DNA of 59,621 bases from Microcaldota archaeon. Lineage in GTDB: Archaea > Micrarchaeota > Micrarchaeia > Micrarchaeales > CABMGC01. Of the stretch, positions 28,492-38,004 are shown one piece after another (within the stretch, counting starts at the first letter, position 1; each line of letters begins with the position of its first letter). The position numbers were made by a program, and so were the translations under genes. The stretch lies in NCBI GenBank assembly GCA_021817325.1, contig JAKAVK010000021.1, positions 1 to 59,621 on the forward strand, read 5' to 3'. The notes below the pieces were generated by a model. The model was not told where the DNA came from, ran no database searches, and was given only the letters and a program-made list of their open reading frames with translations.

Positions 28492-28873
28492 AATATCTAC
28501 CTTTTTCGTTCTCACGAATCTCCTCTATTGGTCTGGTCAGCTGCTCTACGCTGGTGAGGTTCAGCATCTTTAGCAATTTCTTCGAGACATCGCTGTTTAT
28601 AGTGTATCTCTTGTCGATCGTCAGCAGTGCATCCATTATCTTCTCGCTCTTCTGGTCGCCGCCCTTGTCGCTGTCCACCATTATGTAGACGGTCTCGTTT
28701 GGATCAGGTGCCTCCTTCATGTTAACTATCCTTTCATATGGTATTGCCCTGATTCCCAGCATCGAGAGCACCCTTATATCGTGCCTGCCTTCCACTATCA
28801 CGGTGCCTCCCTTTAGAAGTTCGAGTATCTGCTCAACCTTCCTCTTTCGCCATTCTGCTGCCTGCCGGTTCAC
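28451..28873 (-). CDS. TOPRIM-domain protein (RNase M5/DnaG-type toprim)
   Basis: GTVIVEGRHDIRVLSMLGI, VYIMVDSDKGGDQKSEKI; overlaps the dnaG start. Confidence 0.75.
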   Translation of the reverse strand: MNRQAAEWRKRKVEQILELLKGGTVIVEGRHDIRVLSMLGIRAIPYERIVNMKEAPDPNETVYIMVDSDKGGDQKSEKIMDALLTIDKRYTINSDVSKKLLKMLNLTSVEQLTRPIEEIRENEKGRYYGKNLSRDSKVHG

Positions 28874-29091
28874 TTCGATCCACTAGGAAAAGCCGCACTA
28901 GACAAGCCTGGCAGTGGCTTCTCTCCAGTCAAAAAAGACAATTCTATAAGTATAAAGTGCCATGCTTACTACCTGTTAAAGTGCGACCTCATTCCCGTTA
29001 ATTATTTAATATGGAAACATTAATATAGGTTTCATGCAAGGGAAAGTCGTATCTTTGAACATGCGGCTTTCAAGTGGTTGCGGGCGATCGG

Positions 29092-29517
29092 ATGCGTAGA
29101 TACGTGAAGGGTGCCAGGTCGGAGCGGGAGCTTCTCAACATATTTTACAATATGGGCTATTCGGTGGTGAGAGCTGCTGGAAGCGGCGTAAATGCCCTTG
29201 GGCCAGACATCCTGGCCATACGCAAGGGCATGTGCATAGCGATAGAGTGCAAGGCCTGGGACAGGGGCAGCCTGAGCCTAGACTTCGACCAGTTCGACAA
29301 GCTGCTGGAATGGGAAGCCAACACCCAGTTTCCCACATTTGTCGCATGGCGCATGAACAACAAGGGCTGGTTCTTCATAAAACTGAGCGAGTTCACGAAG
29401 AACGAGCATAGCTACACAGTCACAATGAAGAAGACCATTGAGGTGGGCAGACTACTTGAGCACGTGGCTGCAGAGCCTGCGAATGTGAATGCTGTTTCTG
29501 CAGCCACAACAGGCTGA
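29092..29517 (+). CDS. hjc: Holliday junction resolvase Hjc
   Basis: KGARSERELLNIFYNMGYSVVRAAGSG...PDILAIRKGMCIAIECKAWDRG. Confidence 0.85.
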   Translation: MRRYVKGARSERELLNIFYNMGYSVVRAAGSGVNALGPDILAIRKGMCIAIECKAWDRGSLSLDFDQFDKLLEWEANTQFPTFVAWRMNNKGWFFIKLSEFTKNEHSYTVTMKKTIEVGRLLEHVAAEPANVNAVSAATTG

Positions 29518-29625
29518 CAGATGCGGCAGTCAGTGGTATTAGCTCCTTGCGCAGAGAAGCTGCGCTTGGCTGGTGTTCTGCAGCCCAGCTGACTGCTGAG
29601 GCAGCCGTATTGGCGCATGAACAGC

Positions 29626-30273
29626 TCACGCGAATTCTGCGGCTATCGGGCATGCGTTGTAGTAGCTCTCATTTGCATTTATGTACAGGTGCGTCGGCGT
29701 TATCGTTGTCCTGTTGTATGTGCTACTATAGTTTAGGTATATGCCAGGCTCGTTCTGAGCAGTGGCAAGGCATGCACCTGCGCTCTTTGTTATGTAGTTG
29801 GCGGAATGGCCAAGGCCGGTAGGCGAATAGGTGCATGAGGTCTGGTTGACCAGGAAGAAGTCTATCGTGCTTGCCCCCCTCACCCCGCTGAGGATGTCTA
29901 TCAGCCGTGTGAAGCACGGCTCTTCAAGGGGCCACTGGGTGTTGTTGTGGTAGATGACCGTGACCGCCACTCTTGGCGCATTGTCAAAGTTGTTCTTAAA
30001 CGACGAGAATGATGCACCGGACAGGCTGGGCAGCTGGAAGAGCACAAGGTACACAACGGCAGCGGCCAGCAGCACTATGATCGCTATTGCTAGATATCTC
30101 TGGCCCAGCTGCGATCCGCGCTGCGCTGACGGCTCTGCCTTCCTGGCCGCCTGTTCCTCATGCCTTATTGGGCGGTGCTCTATTTGAGGTATCTGCTCGC
30201 CATCCACATTGGGGGTATGCTTCTGCTTTCTCTCTCCGTTCCTTCCATTGCGCGTCCTCTTCCTCTCTGCCAT
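29626..30273 (-). CDS. Single-pass membrane protein with extracytoplasmic Cys-containing domain
   Basis: Basic N-term, TM LAIAIIVLLAAAVVYLVLFQL; C-terminal domain similar to the end of the upstream 695-aa protein. Confidence 0.6.
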   Translation of the reverse strand: MAERKRTRNGRNGERKQKHTPNVDGEQIPQIEHRPIRHEEQAARKAEPSAQRGSQLGQRYLAIAIIVLLAAAVVYLVLFQLPSLSGASFSSFKNNFDNAPRVAVTVIYHNNTQWPLEEPCFTRLIDILSGVRGASTIDFFLVNQTSCTYSPTGLGHSANYITKSAGACLATAQNEPGIYLNYSSTYNRTTITPTHLYINANESYYNACPIAAEFA

Positions 30274-30277
30274 GCGA

Positions 30278-32365
30278 TCATCCTACAAGCAGCGCTGCGG
30301 GGCAGCTTGCCATTGAGCTGGAGTTGCCGCGTACGCTGAGTACCGTTCCGTAGTACGAGTACAGGTGTATACTTGTCGTGTTGCCATTTGATAGTATTAT
30401 TACTGGCACATTCCTTGATGCATATGCTGCAAGGCATGCGCCGGTCGCTTCGATGCCAGAAGCGCTACTGCATCTGTCGCCGAGAATTGTGATGCTCTGG
30501 ACTGTCTTGTTGAGCGAGGACGCCTGCGAGCTCACCTTGGCTGCGCATGATAGCATGCCCTGCGTAGAGGTGCCGTTTAGCGCTATTACAATCGTGTTTG
30601 AGGATGCCACTGCGGCGGTGAATGACCCGAACGGAGCCGATGAATTTGCAAGGCTTGCATATGCGTACGAGCCTATGATGAAAGCAAGTGCGAGTATCGC
30701 CACCAGCAGGTATATGTTCCTGTTTATGGCCTTGTGGTTGTGCTTCCTTGAAGCGAGATTGGTCTGCTTATGCTGCCTGCCGCCTGCCCTCAGGTACATG
30801 ATCACGGCAAACGCGAGGACTACGAGCCCTACTATTATATTAGGCAGGGACCCTGCAAGAGGCGCGATTGAGACCGACTGACTGTACTGCTCCCTGAATG
30901 CGGGCAGTATGGCAGTTGCAATTGAGGCACTGAGCTGGTGCAGCACGTCTGCCGAGTCCACTGAGCTGCCTGCAGCTGCGACAAGCTGCTGGTGCAGCTG
31001 CGCAAGCTTCACATCGCTCTGTGAGATGTTGCTTACCCTCCCGTTGAGCTGCGCGCTGAGCTGCAGCTGGTCGAATGCCAGTGCGGCTATGCGCTGGTTG
31101 TTATTTCCCTCAAGCTGCAGCGCTATAAGCAGGGCCGTGTTGTTCCTTGCTGTATTGACAGCGCTTCCATATGATGCGTTGAGCTGAAGGTAGCTAGCGA
31201 GAAGAGCGCTCTTCTGGCTTGCCATAGAGCGGTTCTGCTCTGTCATGTTTAGCGAAGCGTAATCAGATACAAGATGCGAATAGTTAGACTCGAAGGCAGA
31301 CAGCCTGGCGGAGAGGCTGGCATTTGAGATGTGGGAGAGCAGCGCATTCACCGAAGACACAGTGGAGTTGTACCCCCGCAGCGTGGTATTGAGCATTATC
31401 GCAAGCTGCTCGCCTTTCTGCCTGGTGACTATAGGAGTCACGTATAGATCGGCATTCGAGGCTGCGCCTGCGGCCACCTGGTTTATCTGCGCGCTTGTGA
31501 ACGGAAGCGAGAGCATCGAGGAGAGGGTCGACTGCACGTTGCTCAGTGCGGTATTGTTGAATGTTAGCGACTCGCAGAAGCCGACTGACGCGCAGTACCA
31601 TGGAGCGCTCAGGAGGTTTGAGCCATAGCCTATGCACGTGTTTACCTGCGACGGAGTCAGCTGTGGTGGCGGGAAGATGGGGTTCTTGCCAATTGTCGAG
31701 GTTATCTGCGATATACGGCTGATGCTGTTGTTGAGCTGCGGAACGAGCTGGCCGATGTTGGTCTTGTTTATCGATGAGACAGTCGCATTGAAGCCCATAT
31801 AGGCGTCGCTTAGCTGGGTGTAGTTTGTGTAGAAGTTCATAAGGCCGAAGCCGAACGCGCTGTCCGGGCCTCCAAGCGCAGCCAGCGCCTTTGAGCAAAC
31901 GGGCACGGTGGCGCACGAGCGGCAGTAATTATCAAGAGTGCACGTGTTGTTGGTATGATAGTATCCGGCCTCGACAAGGCAGTCGGTGATCGGACCTGAG
32001 GACGACGATTCAAACTTATGCATCTGGCTCTCGAGCCTGCTGAAGTTGGCCTGTGCGTAGCTCATTGCAAGGGTCTCGTTGCTTATCACTGCTGCGATGC
32101 TAGACTGGTTTGTCACGATGGAGTAGCCGCTTGTGACGTTGACAACGAACTCAAGCGTATTGCCTGCCGAATACAGCAGCACATAGCTGCCGCTGCCGTA
32201 GGTCACGTTTACTGGATGCAGATGCATGGCTATCGCGTTAGGCACGCTGTAGCTAGCAAGCAGTGAATTTACTGATGCCATTGAGTATGCATCTGCGCCG
32301 CCGGCAACAGAGGCGAGAAACGCAAACGTTATAAGTAGTGCCACCCTCGTATTCATGCAAAGCAC
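30278..32365 (-). CDS. Large secreted/membrane protein with coiled-coil region and C-terminal TM domain
   Basis: Signal-like N-term, many N-glycosylation sequons, TMs IIVGLVVLAFAVIMYL and NIYLLVAILALAFIIGSYAYAS. Confidence 0.65.
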   Translation of the reverse strand: MLCMNTRVALLITFAFLASVAGGADAYSMASVNSLLASYSVPNAIAMHLHPVNVTYGSGSYVLLYSAGNTLEFVVNVTSGYSIVTNQSSIAAVISNETLAMSYAQANFSRLESQMHKFESSSSGPITDCLVEAGYYHTNNTCTLDNYCRSCATVPVCSKALAALGGPDSAFGFGLMNFYTNYTQLSDAYMGFNATVSSINKTNIGQLVPQLNNSISRISQITSTIGKNPIFPPPQLTPSQVNTCIGYGSNLLSAPWYCASVGFCESLTFNNTALSNVQSTLSSMLSLPFTSAQINQVAAGAASNADLYVTPIVTRQKGEQLAIMLNTTLRGYNSTVSSVNALLSHISNASLSARLSAFESNYSHLVSDYASLNMTEQNRSMASQKSALLASYLQLNASYGSAVNTARNNTALLIALQLEGNNNQRIAALAFDQLQLSAQLNGRVSNISQSDVKLAQLHQQLVAAAGSSVDSADVLHQLSASIATAILPAFREQYSQSVSIAPLAGSLPNIIVGLVVLAFAVIMYLRAGGRQHKQTNLASRKHNHKAINRNIYLLVAILALAFIIGSYAYASLANSSAPFGSFTAAVASSNTIVIALNGTSTQGMLSCAAKVSSQASSLNKTVQSITILGDRCSSASGIEATGACLAAYASRNVPVIILSNGNTTSIHLYSYYGTVLSVRGNSSSMASCPAALLVG

Positions 32366-32493
32366 GTGGAAGTTTTTGGTCAGTTATGATGCTCTGATAA
32401 TGTATTTAAAGGTATCCAGTCATTTCGCGCAGGTGCAGCATTTTTTGCAACGCTAGGCTGGAGGATTATAAACAATAAAGAAAAAGAAGAGCG

Positions 32494-32514
32494 GGCGGTG
32501 CAAAACGCACCGCC
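32494..32514 (-). terminator. Hairpin terminator of S-layer gene
   Basis: GGCGGTGC-AAAAC-GCACCGCC, with minus-strand CTCTTCTTTTTCTTT downstream. Confidence 0.7.
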
Positions 32515-32553
32515 GCGCCCATTGATCACTTGTCGCTTGTTCCTTCAAGCCAG

Positions 32554-35541
32554 TTACGTCGAGCCCGCGGCTGAGAGCAAGTCGTTTATGAACTGGTTGC
32601 CCGCAGTCACTGTCTGGTTCGCAGTATAGCCTGCTACCAGGATCCTTGAGGCACCGCCGTTTGCTCCGGAGAACGCCTGTACGATCACCGCATTAGGACC
32701 GCTTGCTCCGCCGCTTGTGAAGCTCTGCGCGAGCTGTGGGTTCTGTGCGAAGATCTGGGCTGCCACAGAGTTGACATAGGCGCTGCCCACCACTATGAGG
32801 GATGAGGCGTTGTTTGCGTTCGTGTCAAGCACTGCGAGTGGCGTTGTTGCAGTGTCGAGATGGCTCGAGACTACCGCTTTCGTCACTGACGGCGTAGCTG
32901 TCAGGTTCGTGAGGCCGGTCACATTGCAGCTTGTGGCTGTGAATGTGCACTTCGCGCTCACGTTAGCTATCGTCACGTTGGCGAGGTTTGTCTGCTGGCC
33001 GACACCGTATGGCCCGTAGACGCTCGTAGTCGTCACGTTGCTCGTCGAGTTCGATGCCGCCCCCACCAATAGCTCCAGCGTGTCAACAGACTTTGCGAGG
33101 TTGACAGTCACTGTAGTCGGCGAGATCTTGGCGATCTGCGATCCGCGCTCTGTCCTGAAGCCCTGCCCCACGTTGAACGCGTGGTTCTGCGTGGACGTGT
33201 ACGTCATGTTGTTGTGCGTACCCGTTGTAGAGTAGTTCAGGTAGAACATCGGCTGCGTGTTCGGACCTCCAGTTGAGTTGAAGATTCCGAAGCCAAGCTG
33301 GTCTACTGCCTGCGTGTTCGTAGGCACCGCAACCTCACCGAAGCTGTAGGTGTAGTACTCACCTGCACCGGTGTTCGGATTAGGCGCAGCAGATCCCAGC
33401 GATGACAGCACAAAGTTGGACTGTGGCTGTCCGTTCTGCTGGTTGTAGATCACGTTGACGCTTGCCGCAGTAGCCGCAGGGGTATAGCTCGATGGCCATG
33501 TCAGCTGGTAGTTCGTCCCAGTCTGGGAGTACAGGATCATAGGCGCAGTCGAGACCAAGTTCGCCAACACGTTTGCGGGCACCAACACGTTTGCGGTGTT
33601 GGAGGCCTCAGCGATCACGTTTACTGCTCCAGGTAGAGCCCTGTTGAGCTTTATCGCTGTGACGTTGTACAGCGGGGTCGACAGTGGCTGCGTGTTGCTC
33701 GCCGCGGTGAAGACTACAGTCTCACTTATTGGCGATGGCGACGTAGATGTCTGGTACCCTGTTATCTGGGCCTGCAGCTGGTTGGTATTGTTCACCCACA
33801 GGTTGACGTTTGCCGCGTTCGATGTGAGTGAGAGCGCCATCTGCACTGCATTTCCTACCGTTGCAGCATTGGCATTCTCATTGAGCGCATACGGCGTGAG
33901 GTCGTATGTCACCGTGCTGCTGGTCTGGCCCGCATAGCTGAATGCGTTAGGTATTGAGCTTGTTACAGTCAATTCCTCTGCAGGCTCAGTGACATTTGTT
34001 ATGTCAAGACCAGAAACGGTGTGCGCTGACAACACGTTCTTGTAGCCGCCACTTACTGAAGCGGTGTAGCTGCTTGCAGCCGATACGGCATCGTAGTTGT
34101 TTCCAAGAGTGTCACCTACGAACTTTACGCTCCAGGTCTTGGGGTTCTCAATGAAGTTGAAACCCTGTCCCGGAAGCAGTGTCACAGGTGATGCATTCCA
34201 TACAACCAGGCCCTCGAGGGCATGTGCAGCTCCGCCTCCTGAGGAGGTGTTGGTCCACAACAGGTTGACGTTCCAGCCAGGATCTCTCGTCTGGTTGAAT
34301 GACTTACCATTGGTCAGGTTGAAGAGGTTGCTGAACAGCTGCATCTTCGCCCACTTCTGGTATGCATACAAACCTGCGAAGGTCTGGTTCACTCTGACGA
34401 ACAGGGTGTGTCCGGATACGTTGAACTCCTGCGTTGAGAAAGGAGACAACTGCGTGGTGTTTGTCAGCACGCCGTTATAGAATACCTCTACTGCGGCATT
34501 CGACAAGCCATTCGCGTTAGGCTGGCCAAGGTCGGTCAGTTCCACGTTGAACCCGCCGACGGATGAGTTGGTTACGTTGTGGCCCACATATACCGTTGTC
34601 AACGGCAGAAGTGATTCCGCAAGCGTTACCTTTCCGCCATACGTAACGTTGGTTGACGCTACTGTTGCAGTAGGCGCAGTCTCATTCAGGATCGTCCAGT
34701 TCTGCCCGAGCAGCTTTATTGGCACGTTTATGTTCCTGCTGCCTCCGCTCGAGTACTCCTGTATAGGGGAGCTGAACGTTGCCTCATATGCTCCGCCGGC
34801 GTTTACAACTGCGAAGTTGTTTGTGCCTGATGCCTGGTCGAATACAGGGAAGCCGCTTAGCCAGAGGCTCTCCGTCTCTCCGTTGCCACCGTAGTTGCTG
34901 AGCAATCCAGGCAGACTTGAAGTCGTAACCTGGAGCAGGTTGTCACCGCCGCCTGTCGCTGCGAATCCTGTGAAGGATACTCCGCCTCCATTATAGTTAT
35001 ATACAACAGAGCCTGATGTAGGCACTGAGCCTGACGCGGAGAACGCAGACGCTGCAGGCGAAGCCGTCAGCGATGTTGTCTCAGGGAACGCGTACTGGCT
35101 TGCAGAGGTCTGCAATGCCTTTGTCTGAGCAGGTTCGTTTAGCGAGACCGCCCTGTTGAGCACTGAGCCGATCAATGCAGTGAATGCATATGATCCGCTA
35201 GGCGCAGCGAGGCCCTTTTCGCCAAGCCAGACCTGCTGGTTTGTTAGCGTGCAGGAAGGCGTTGTCACGACGCACGAGACAGCCCGTCCGCCGCCTCCGG
35301 TTACCGTCGCGCTGACGTTCACGGTTGTGAGCGCCATGTTGCCTATGACAGCAGCTATGTTCGCTGCGACGACTCCGTCGCTAGGTTGAGCTGCGTGTCC
35401 CACCACTATCTGCACTACAGGTTGCCCTTGGTTGTTAACTATTGGCACATTGCCAAAGCTTACTCCCTGCCCTGCGACGGCAAGTCCCATCAAAAGACTC
35501 GCTCCCAGAGCGGCTATTCTCTTCGCGTTTAGACTTTTCAT
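32554..35541 (-). CDS. S-layer protein (archaeal S_layer_N/S_layer_C type)
   Basis: MKSLNAKRIAALGASLLMGLAVAGQGVSFGN; C-term SLIVVGSAYVNSVAAQIF...SRILVAGYTANQTVTAGNQFIND; Thr/Ser/Asn-rich 995 aa. Confidence 0.8.
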   Translation of the reverse strand: MKSLNAKRIAALGASLLMGLAVAGQGVSFGNVPIVNNQGQPVVQIVVGHAAQPSDGVVAANIAAVIGNMALTTVNVSATVTGGGGRAVSCVVTTPSCTLTNQQVWLGEKGLAAPSGSYAFTALIGSVLNRAVSLNEPAQTKALQTSASQYAFPETTSLTASPAASAFSASGSVPTSGSVVYNYNGGGVSFTGFAATGGGDNLLQVTTSSLPGLLSNYGGNGETESLWLSGFPVFDQASGTNNFAVVNAGGAYEATFSSPIQEYSSGGSRNINVPIKLLGQNWTILNETAPTATVASTNVTYGGKVTLAESLLPLTTVYVGHNVTNSSVGGFNVELTDLGQPNANGLSNAAVEVFYNGVLTNTTQLSPFSTQEFNVSGHTLFVRVNQTFAGLYAYQKWAKMQLFSNLFNLTNGKSFNQTRDPGWNVNLLWTNTSSGGGAAHALEGLVVWNASPVTLLPGQGFNFIENPKTWSVKFVGDTLGNNYDAVSAASSYTASVSGGYKNVLSAHTVSGLDITNVTEPAEELTVTSSIPNAFSYAGQTSSTVTYDLTPYALNENANAATVGNAVQMALSLTSNAANVNLWVNNTNQLQAQITGYQTSTSPSPISETVVFTAASNTQPLSTPLYNVTAIKLNRALPGAVNVIAEASNTANVLVPANVLANLVSTAPMILYSQTGTNYQLTWPSSYTPAATAASVNVIYNQQNGQPQSNFVLSSLGSAAPNPNTGAGEYYTYSFGEVAVPTNTQAVDQLGFGIFNSTGGPNTQPMFYLNYSTTGTHNNMTYTSTQNHAFNVGQGFRTERGSQIAKISPTTVTVNLAKSVDTLELLVGAASNSTSNVTTTSVYGPYGVGQQTNLANVTIANVSAKCTFTATSCNVTGLTNLTATPSVTKAVVSSHLDTATTPLAVLDTNANNASSLIVVGSAYVNSVAAQIFAQNPQLAQSFTSGGASGPNAVIVQAFSGANGGASRILVAGYTANQTVTAGNQFINDLLSAAGST

Positions 35542-35585
35542 TCTATCACGTTAGTATACTTTTTCTGAATAAGACATTAGGTGTA

Positions 35586-35600
35586 AAGTATTTAAATCCT
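35586..35600 (-). promoter_or_regulatory. TATA-box promoter candidate for the S-layer gene
   Basis: AT-rich TATTTAAAT ~45-50 bp upstream of the S-layer ATG. Confidence 0.5.
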
Positions 35601-35767
35601 CGCTTTTGTTTCACTTTTTTTATGCATATTAAAGATTAAAATTCGTTGATTGTTGTAAATTGTTTCTTTTGTAGACGTATCATTACGACGGAAGGCTATA
35701 TCGGTGCCTATCTGCCCGCCGGATGCACGGCAGCCGAAGTTATTAGACAATTGGCTAACATCAATGC

Positions 35768-37264
35768 TCATGCGCTCACATTTGCCACAACAGTGGTGCC
35801 GCTGATGACCGAGACGTTCTGCGGCGAGCTGCTTACGTAGAGGTAGTCATTCGAAGGGTTGTAGGCCATGTTGGTGAAGTAGTACAGGTTCATGACGTGC
35901 GTTGCTGTGCCGTTCTTCACCGCAAGCAGGTTGAGCACGTCTCCCTCTGAGAAATTATCTACCACGGCATAGAGGTAGCCGCTGGAGGGATTGTATAGCA
36001 TGCCCTCCACAGGACCGCTCACGCCTATCGTTTCTATCACAGAAGTGCCGTTAATCGCAGTTATCGACGTGCCTGTGCCGTTCATGCCTCCGCTGTCCAC
36101 GAAGAGTACGCCGTTAGAGGCGTTGTATACTGAGATGACAGGTGCAGGCAGCGTGATCTTTCCGGCTAATGAGTAGCCGCTTAAAGCCAGTGCGACGCCG
36201 GTTAGGCTGGAGTTCGCATTTGATGTATATACTGCGTACGCATACTTGCTTGCAGGGCTTCTGACGACCCATCCTGTGATGTCCTTGTAGTATACTGCCG
36301 GTATTGATATGTTCTCTATTGAGCTGCCCTTTATGGCCCATATCCGGCTGTCGGTCAGGCTGAGTGCATAGACTATCCCGCTCTGGGGGTCGGCCATTAT
36401 GTCGGCCGTCCTTATGCCTATCGTTGGATTTGACACTACCGAGTCGCCAGAGAAGACGGTCGCATTGGTGGTATATACGTATAATGAACCGTTGCCAGAG
36501 GCGTAGTATGGCGAGGCATAGACAAGCCCATCCTGAGGGTTGTAAGCAAGGCTCGATGGAGAGTATCCGGCAGTTCCTACCGAACTCACGCCTGTTCCAT
36601 TGATTATGTACGTGGTATTGGAGTTGGAGTTCGCTATGTATACATAGCCACTGTCAGCATCTACGGCAGTGGGATTGTTTATGTATGACGCATTGCCAAA
36701 ACCTGCCTGCAGCGTCGCTATTATCGTATTTCCGCTAATTACATAGGTATAGGAGCTGCCTATCAGATACAGGTACCTGTTGACAGGATCGTATAGCGAG
36801 AACTGGTAGCCTATCGCCGGCGCAGCGGCAAGATATGCCGATGTGTTGAGCTTCCCTGTGACGTTGATGCCGCTTATGATCGATATGTTTGTATTGTACC
36901 CTGATTCGGTAAACCCGCCCAGATTCTCGACATACATGTTGCCGTTGGCTGGATTGTAAGCCAAAAAGCCAGGGTAGTTGTAGATGGCGTTAGCGGTGGA
37001 GTTTGCCTGGCCTTGCGAAAGGTTCAGCGTTGTGCCCGGTATCGGTGCGGTATTGTTTAGGTATGGTGCTGGTATTGTGGTGTTTGTGCCGCTGCGCCCT
37101 TTCACATTATTATTGCCAGGTGCGCCGCCTCCTTGCGGCCTCGTATAGAAGTATAGAACTGCTGCCAGGACGATTACAACAACAGCTATTACCAAGATGC
37201 CACGCAGCGCGGAAGACCGCGCAGCTGTTCCGGACTGCTTCAGTGCCATGAGGTGGCTTCTCAT
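35768..37264 (-). CDS. Membrane-anchored YVTN/YncE-like beta-propeller protein
   Basis: N-term TM ALRGILVIAVVVIVLAAVLYFY; repeated YNPANGNMYV / YNPQDGLVYAS / YNPSSGYLYAVV / YNPSNDYLYVSS motifs. Confidence 0.75.
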   Translation of the reverse strand: MRSHLMALKQSGTAARSSALRGILVIAVVVIVLAAVLYFYTRPQGGGAPGNNNVKGRSGTNTTIPAPYLNNTAPIPGTTLNLSQGQANSTANAIYNYPGFLAYNPANGNMYVENLGGFTESGYNTNISIISGINVTGKLNTSAYLAAAPAIGYQFSLYDPVNRYLYLIGSSYTYVISGNTIIATLQAGFGNASYINNPTAVDADSGYVYIANSNSNTTYIINGTGVSSVGTAGYSPSSLAYNPQDGLVYASPYYASGNGSLYVYTTNATVFSGDSVVSNPTIGIRTADIMADPQSGIVYALSLTDSRIWAIKGSSIENISIPAVYYKDITGWVVRSPASKYAYAVYTSNANSSLTGVALALSGYSLAGKITLPAPVISVYNASNGVLFVDSGGMNGTGTSITAINGTSVIETIGVSGPVEGMLYNPSSGYLYAVVDNFSEGDVLNLLAVKNGTATHVMNLYYFTNMAYNPSNDYLYVSSSPQNVSVISGTTVVANVSA

Positions 37265-37351
37265 TTAAAGTTTAAATATTGATAACATCAACCAGGGCAC
37301 GGCAGCCTGCTCTTATTAATATGTATATTGCCATTGCTTTATGGGATTTAT

Positions 37352-37597
37352 ATGGCATCTAGGAGAAAAGCAGATGACAAGGAGCTCCTGCGCGATTACT
37401 TCATGATGGAGAGCATGGCGAAGGAGCTGAAGTGGCACCAGGACAGGATCAGGGCCATAGGCAAGCGCGTGGTCAAGAAGGCTGCAAAGACGGACCTCAA
37501 GGACGGCATAATAGAGAACCTCGACGTAGTCGTAACGCACATGAAGAATGCGCAGAGGGAGCTTGACAGGGCTATGGGCAAGCTCAAGATGATATGA
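37352..37597 (+). CDS. Small conserved hypothetical, charged helical protein
   Basis: MASRRKADDKELLRDYFMMESMAKELKWHQDRI; directly upstream of pth2. Confidence 0.55.
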   Translation: MASRRKADDKELLRDYFMMESMAKELKWHQDRIRAIGKRVVKKAAKTDLKDGIIENLDVVVTHMKNAQRELDRAMGKLKMI

Positions 37598-37601
37598 TAA
37601 G

Positions 37602-37970
37602 TTGATAGCGGTGGAGGAGGAGATCAAGCAGGTAATCATTGTCAGGACAGATCTTGAGATGGGCAAGGGCAAGCTGGCCAGCCAGGTCGGGCATGCAGTC
37701 ATGCTCAGCTACCTTGAGGCCCTGAAACTGGATAGGGAGGTTGTAGAGCAGTGGCTTGGGAGCGGGGAGAAGAAGATAGTCCTCAAGATAGAGGACTACA
37801 ACGCCATGAAGAAGCTCTACGACGCCTTCAGATACAAGAAGATACCCTGCGCTCTTGTGAACGATGCAGGCCTTACGCAGCTGCCGCCCGGAACCGCCAC
37901 CGCACTGGGCATAGGACCATGGAGGAAGAGTGAGATAGACCAGTTCACGTCCTCGCTCAAGCTTCTGTAA
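37602..37970 (+). CDS. pth2: Peptidyl-tRNA hydrolase, archaeal Pth2 type
   Basis: KQVIIVRTDLEMGKGKLASQVGHA, VNDAGLTQLPPGTATALGIGP. Confidence 0.93.
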   Translation: MIAVEEEIKQVIIVRTDLEMGKGKLASQVGHAVMLSYLEALKLDREVVEQWLGSGEKKIVLKIEDYNAMKKLYDAFRYKKIPCALVNDAGLTQLPPGTATALGIGPWRKSEIDQFTSSLKLL

Positions 37971-38004
37971 TGGCCCAATGGCAATGTATTTCTTCACATG
38001 CGCG

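Noticed and set aside
28890-28925. AAAAGCCGCACTA...CAGTGGCTTCT inverted repeat between the toprim and hjc genes, considered as tRNA/ncRNA
   Set aside because: Imperfect stem, no tRNA T-loop or other consensus; insufficient support
31284-31916. 210-aa minus-strand alternative-frame ORF within the 695-aa membrane protein gene
   Set aside because: Overlaps in a different frame; low-complexity His/Arg/Gln composition typical of frame-shifted translation
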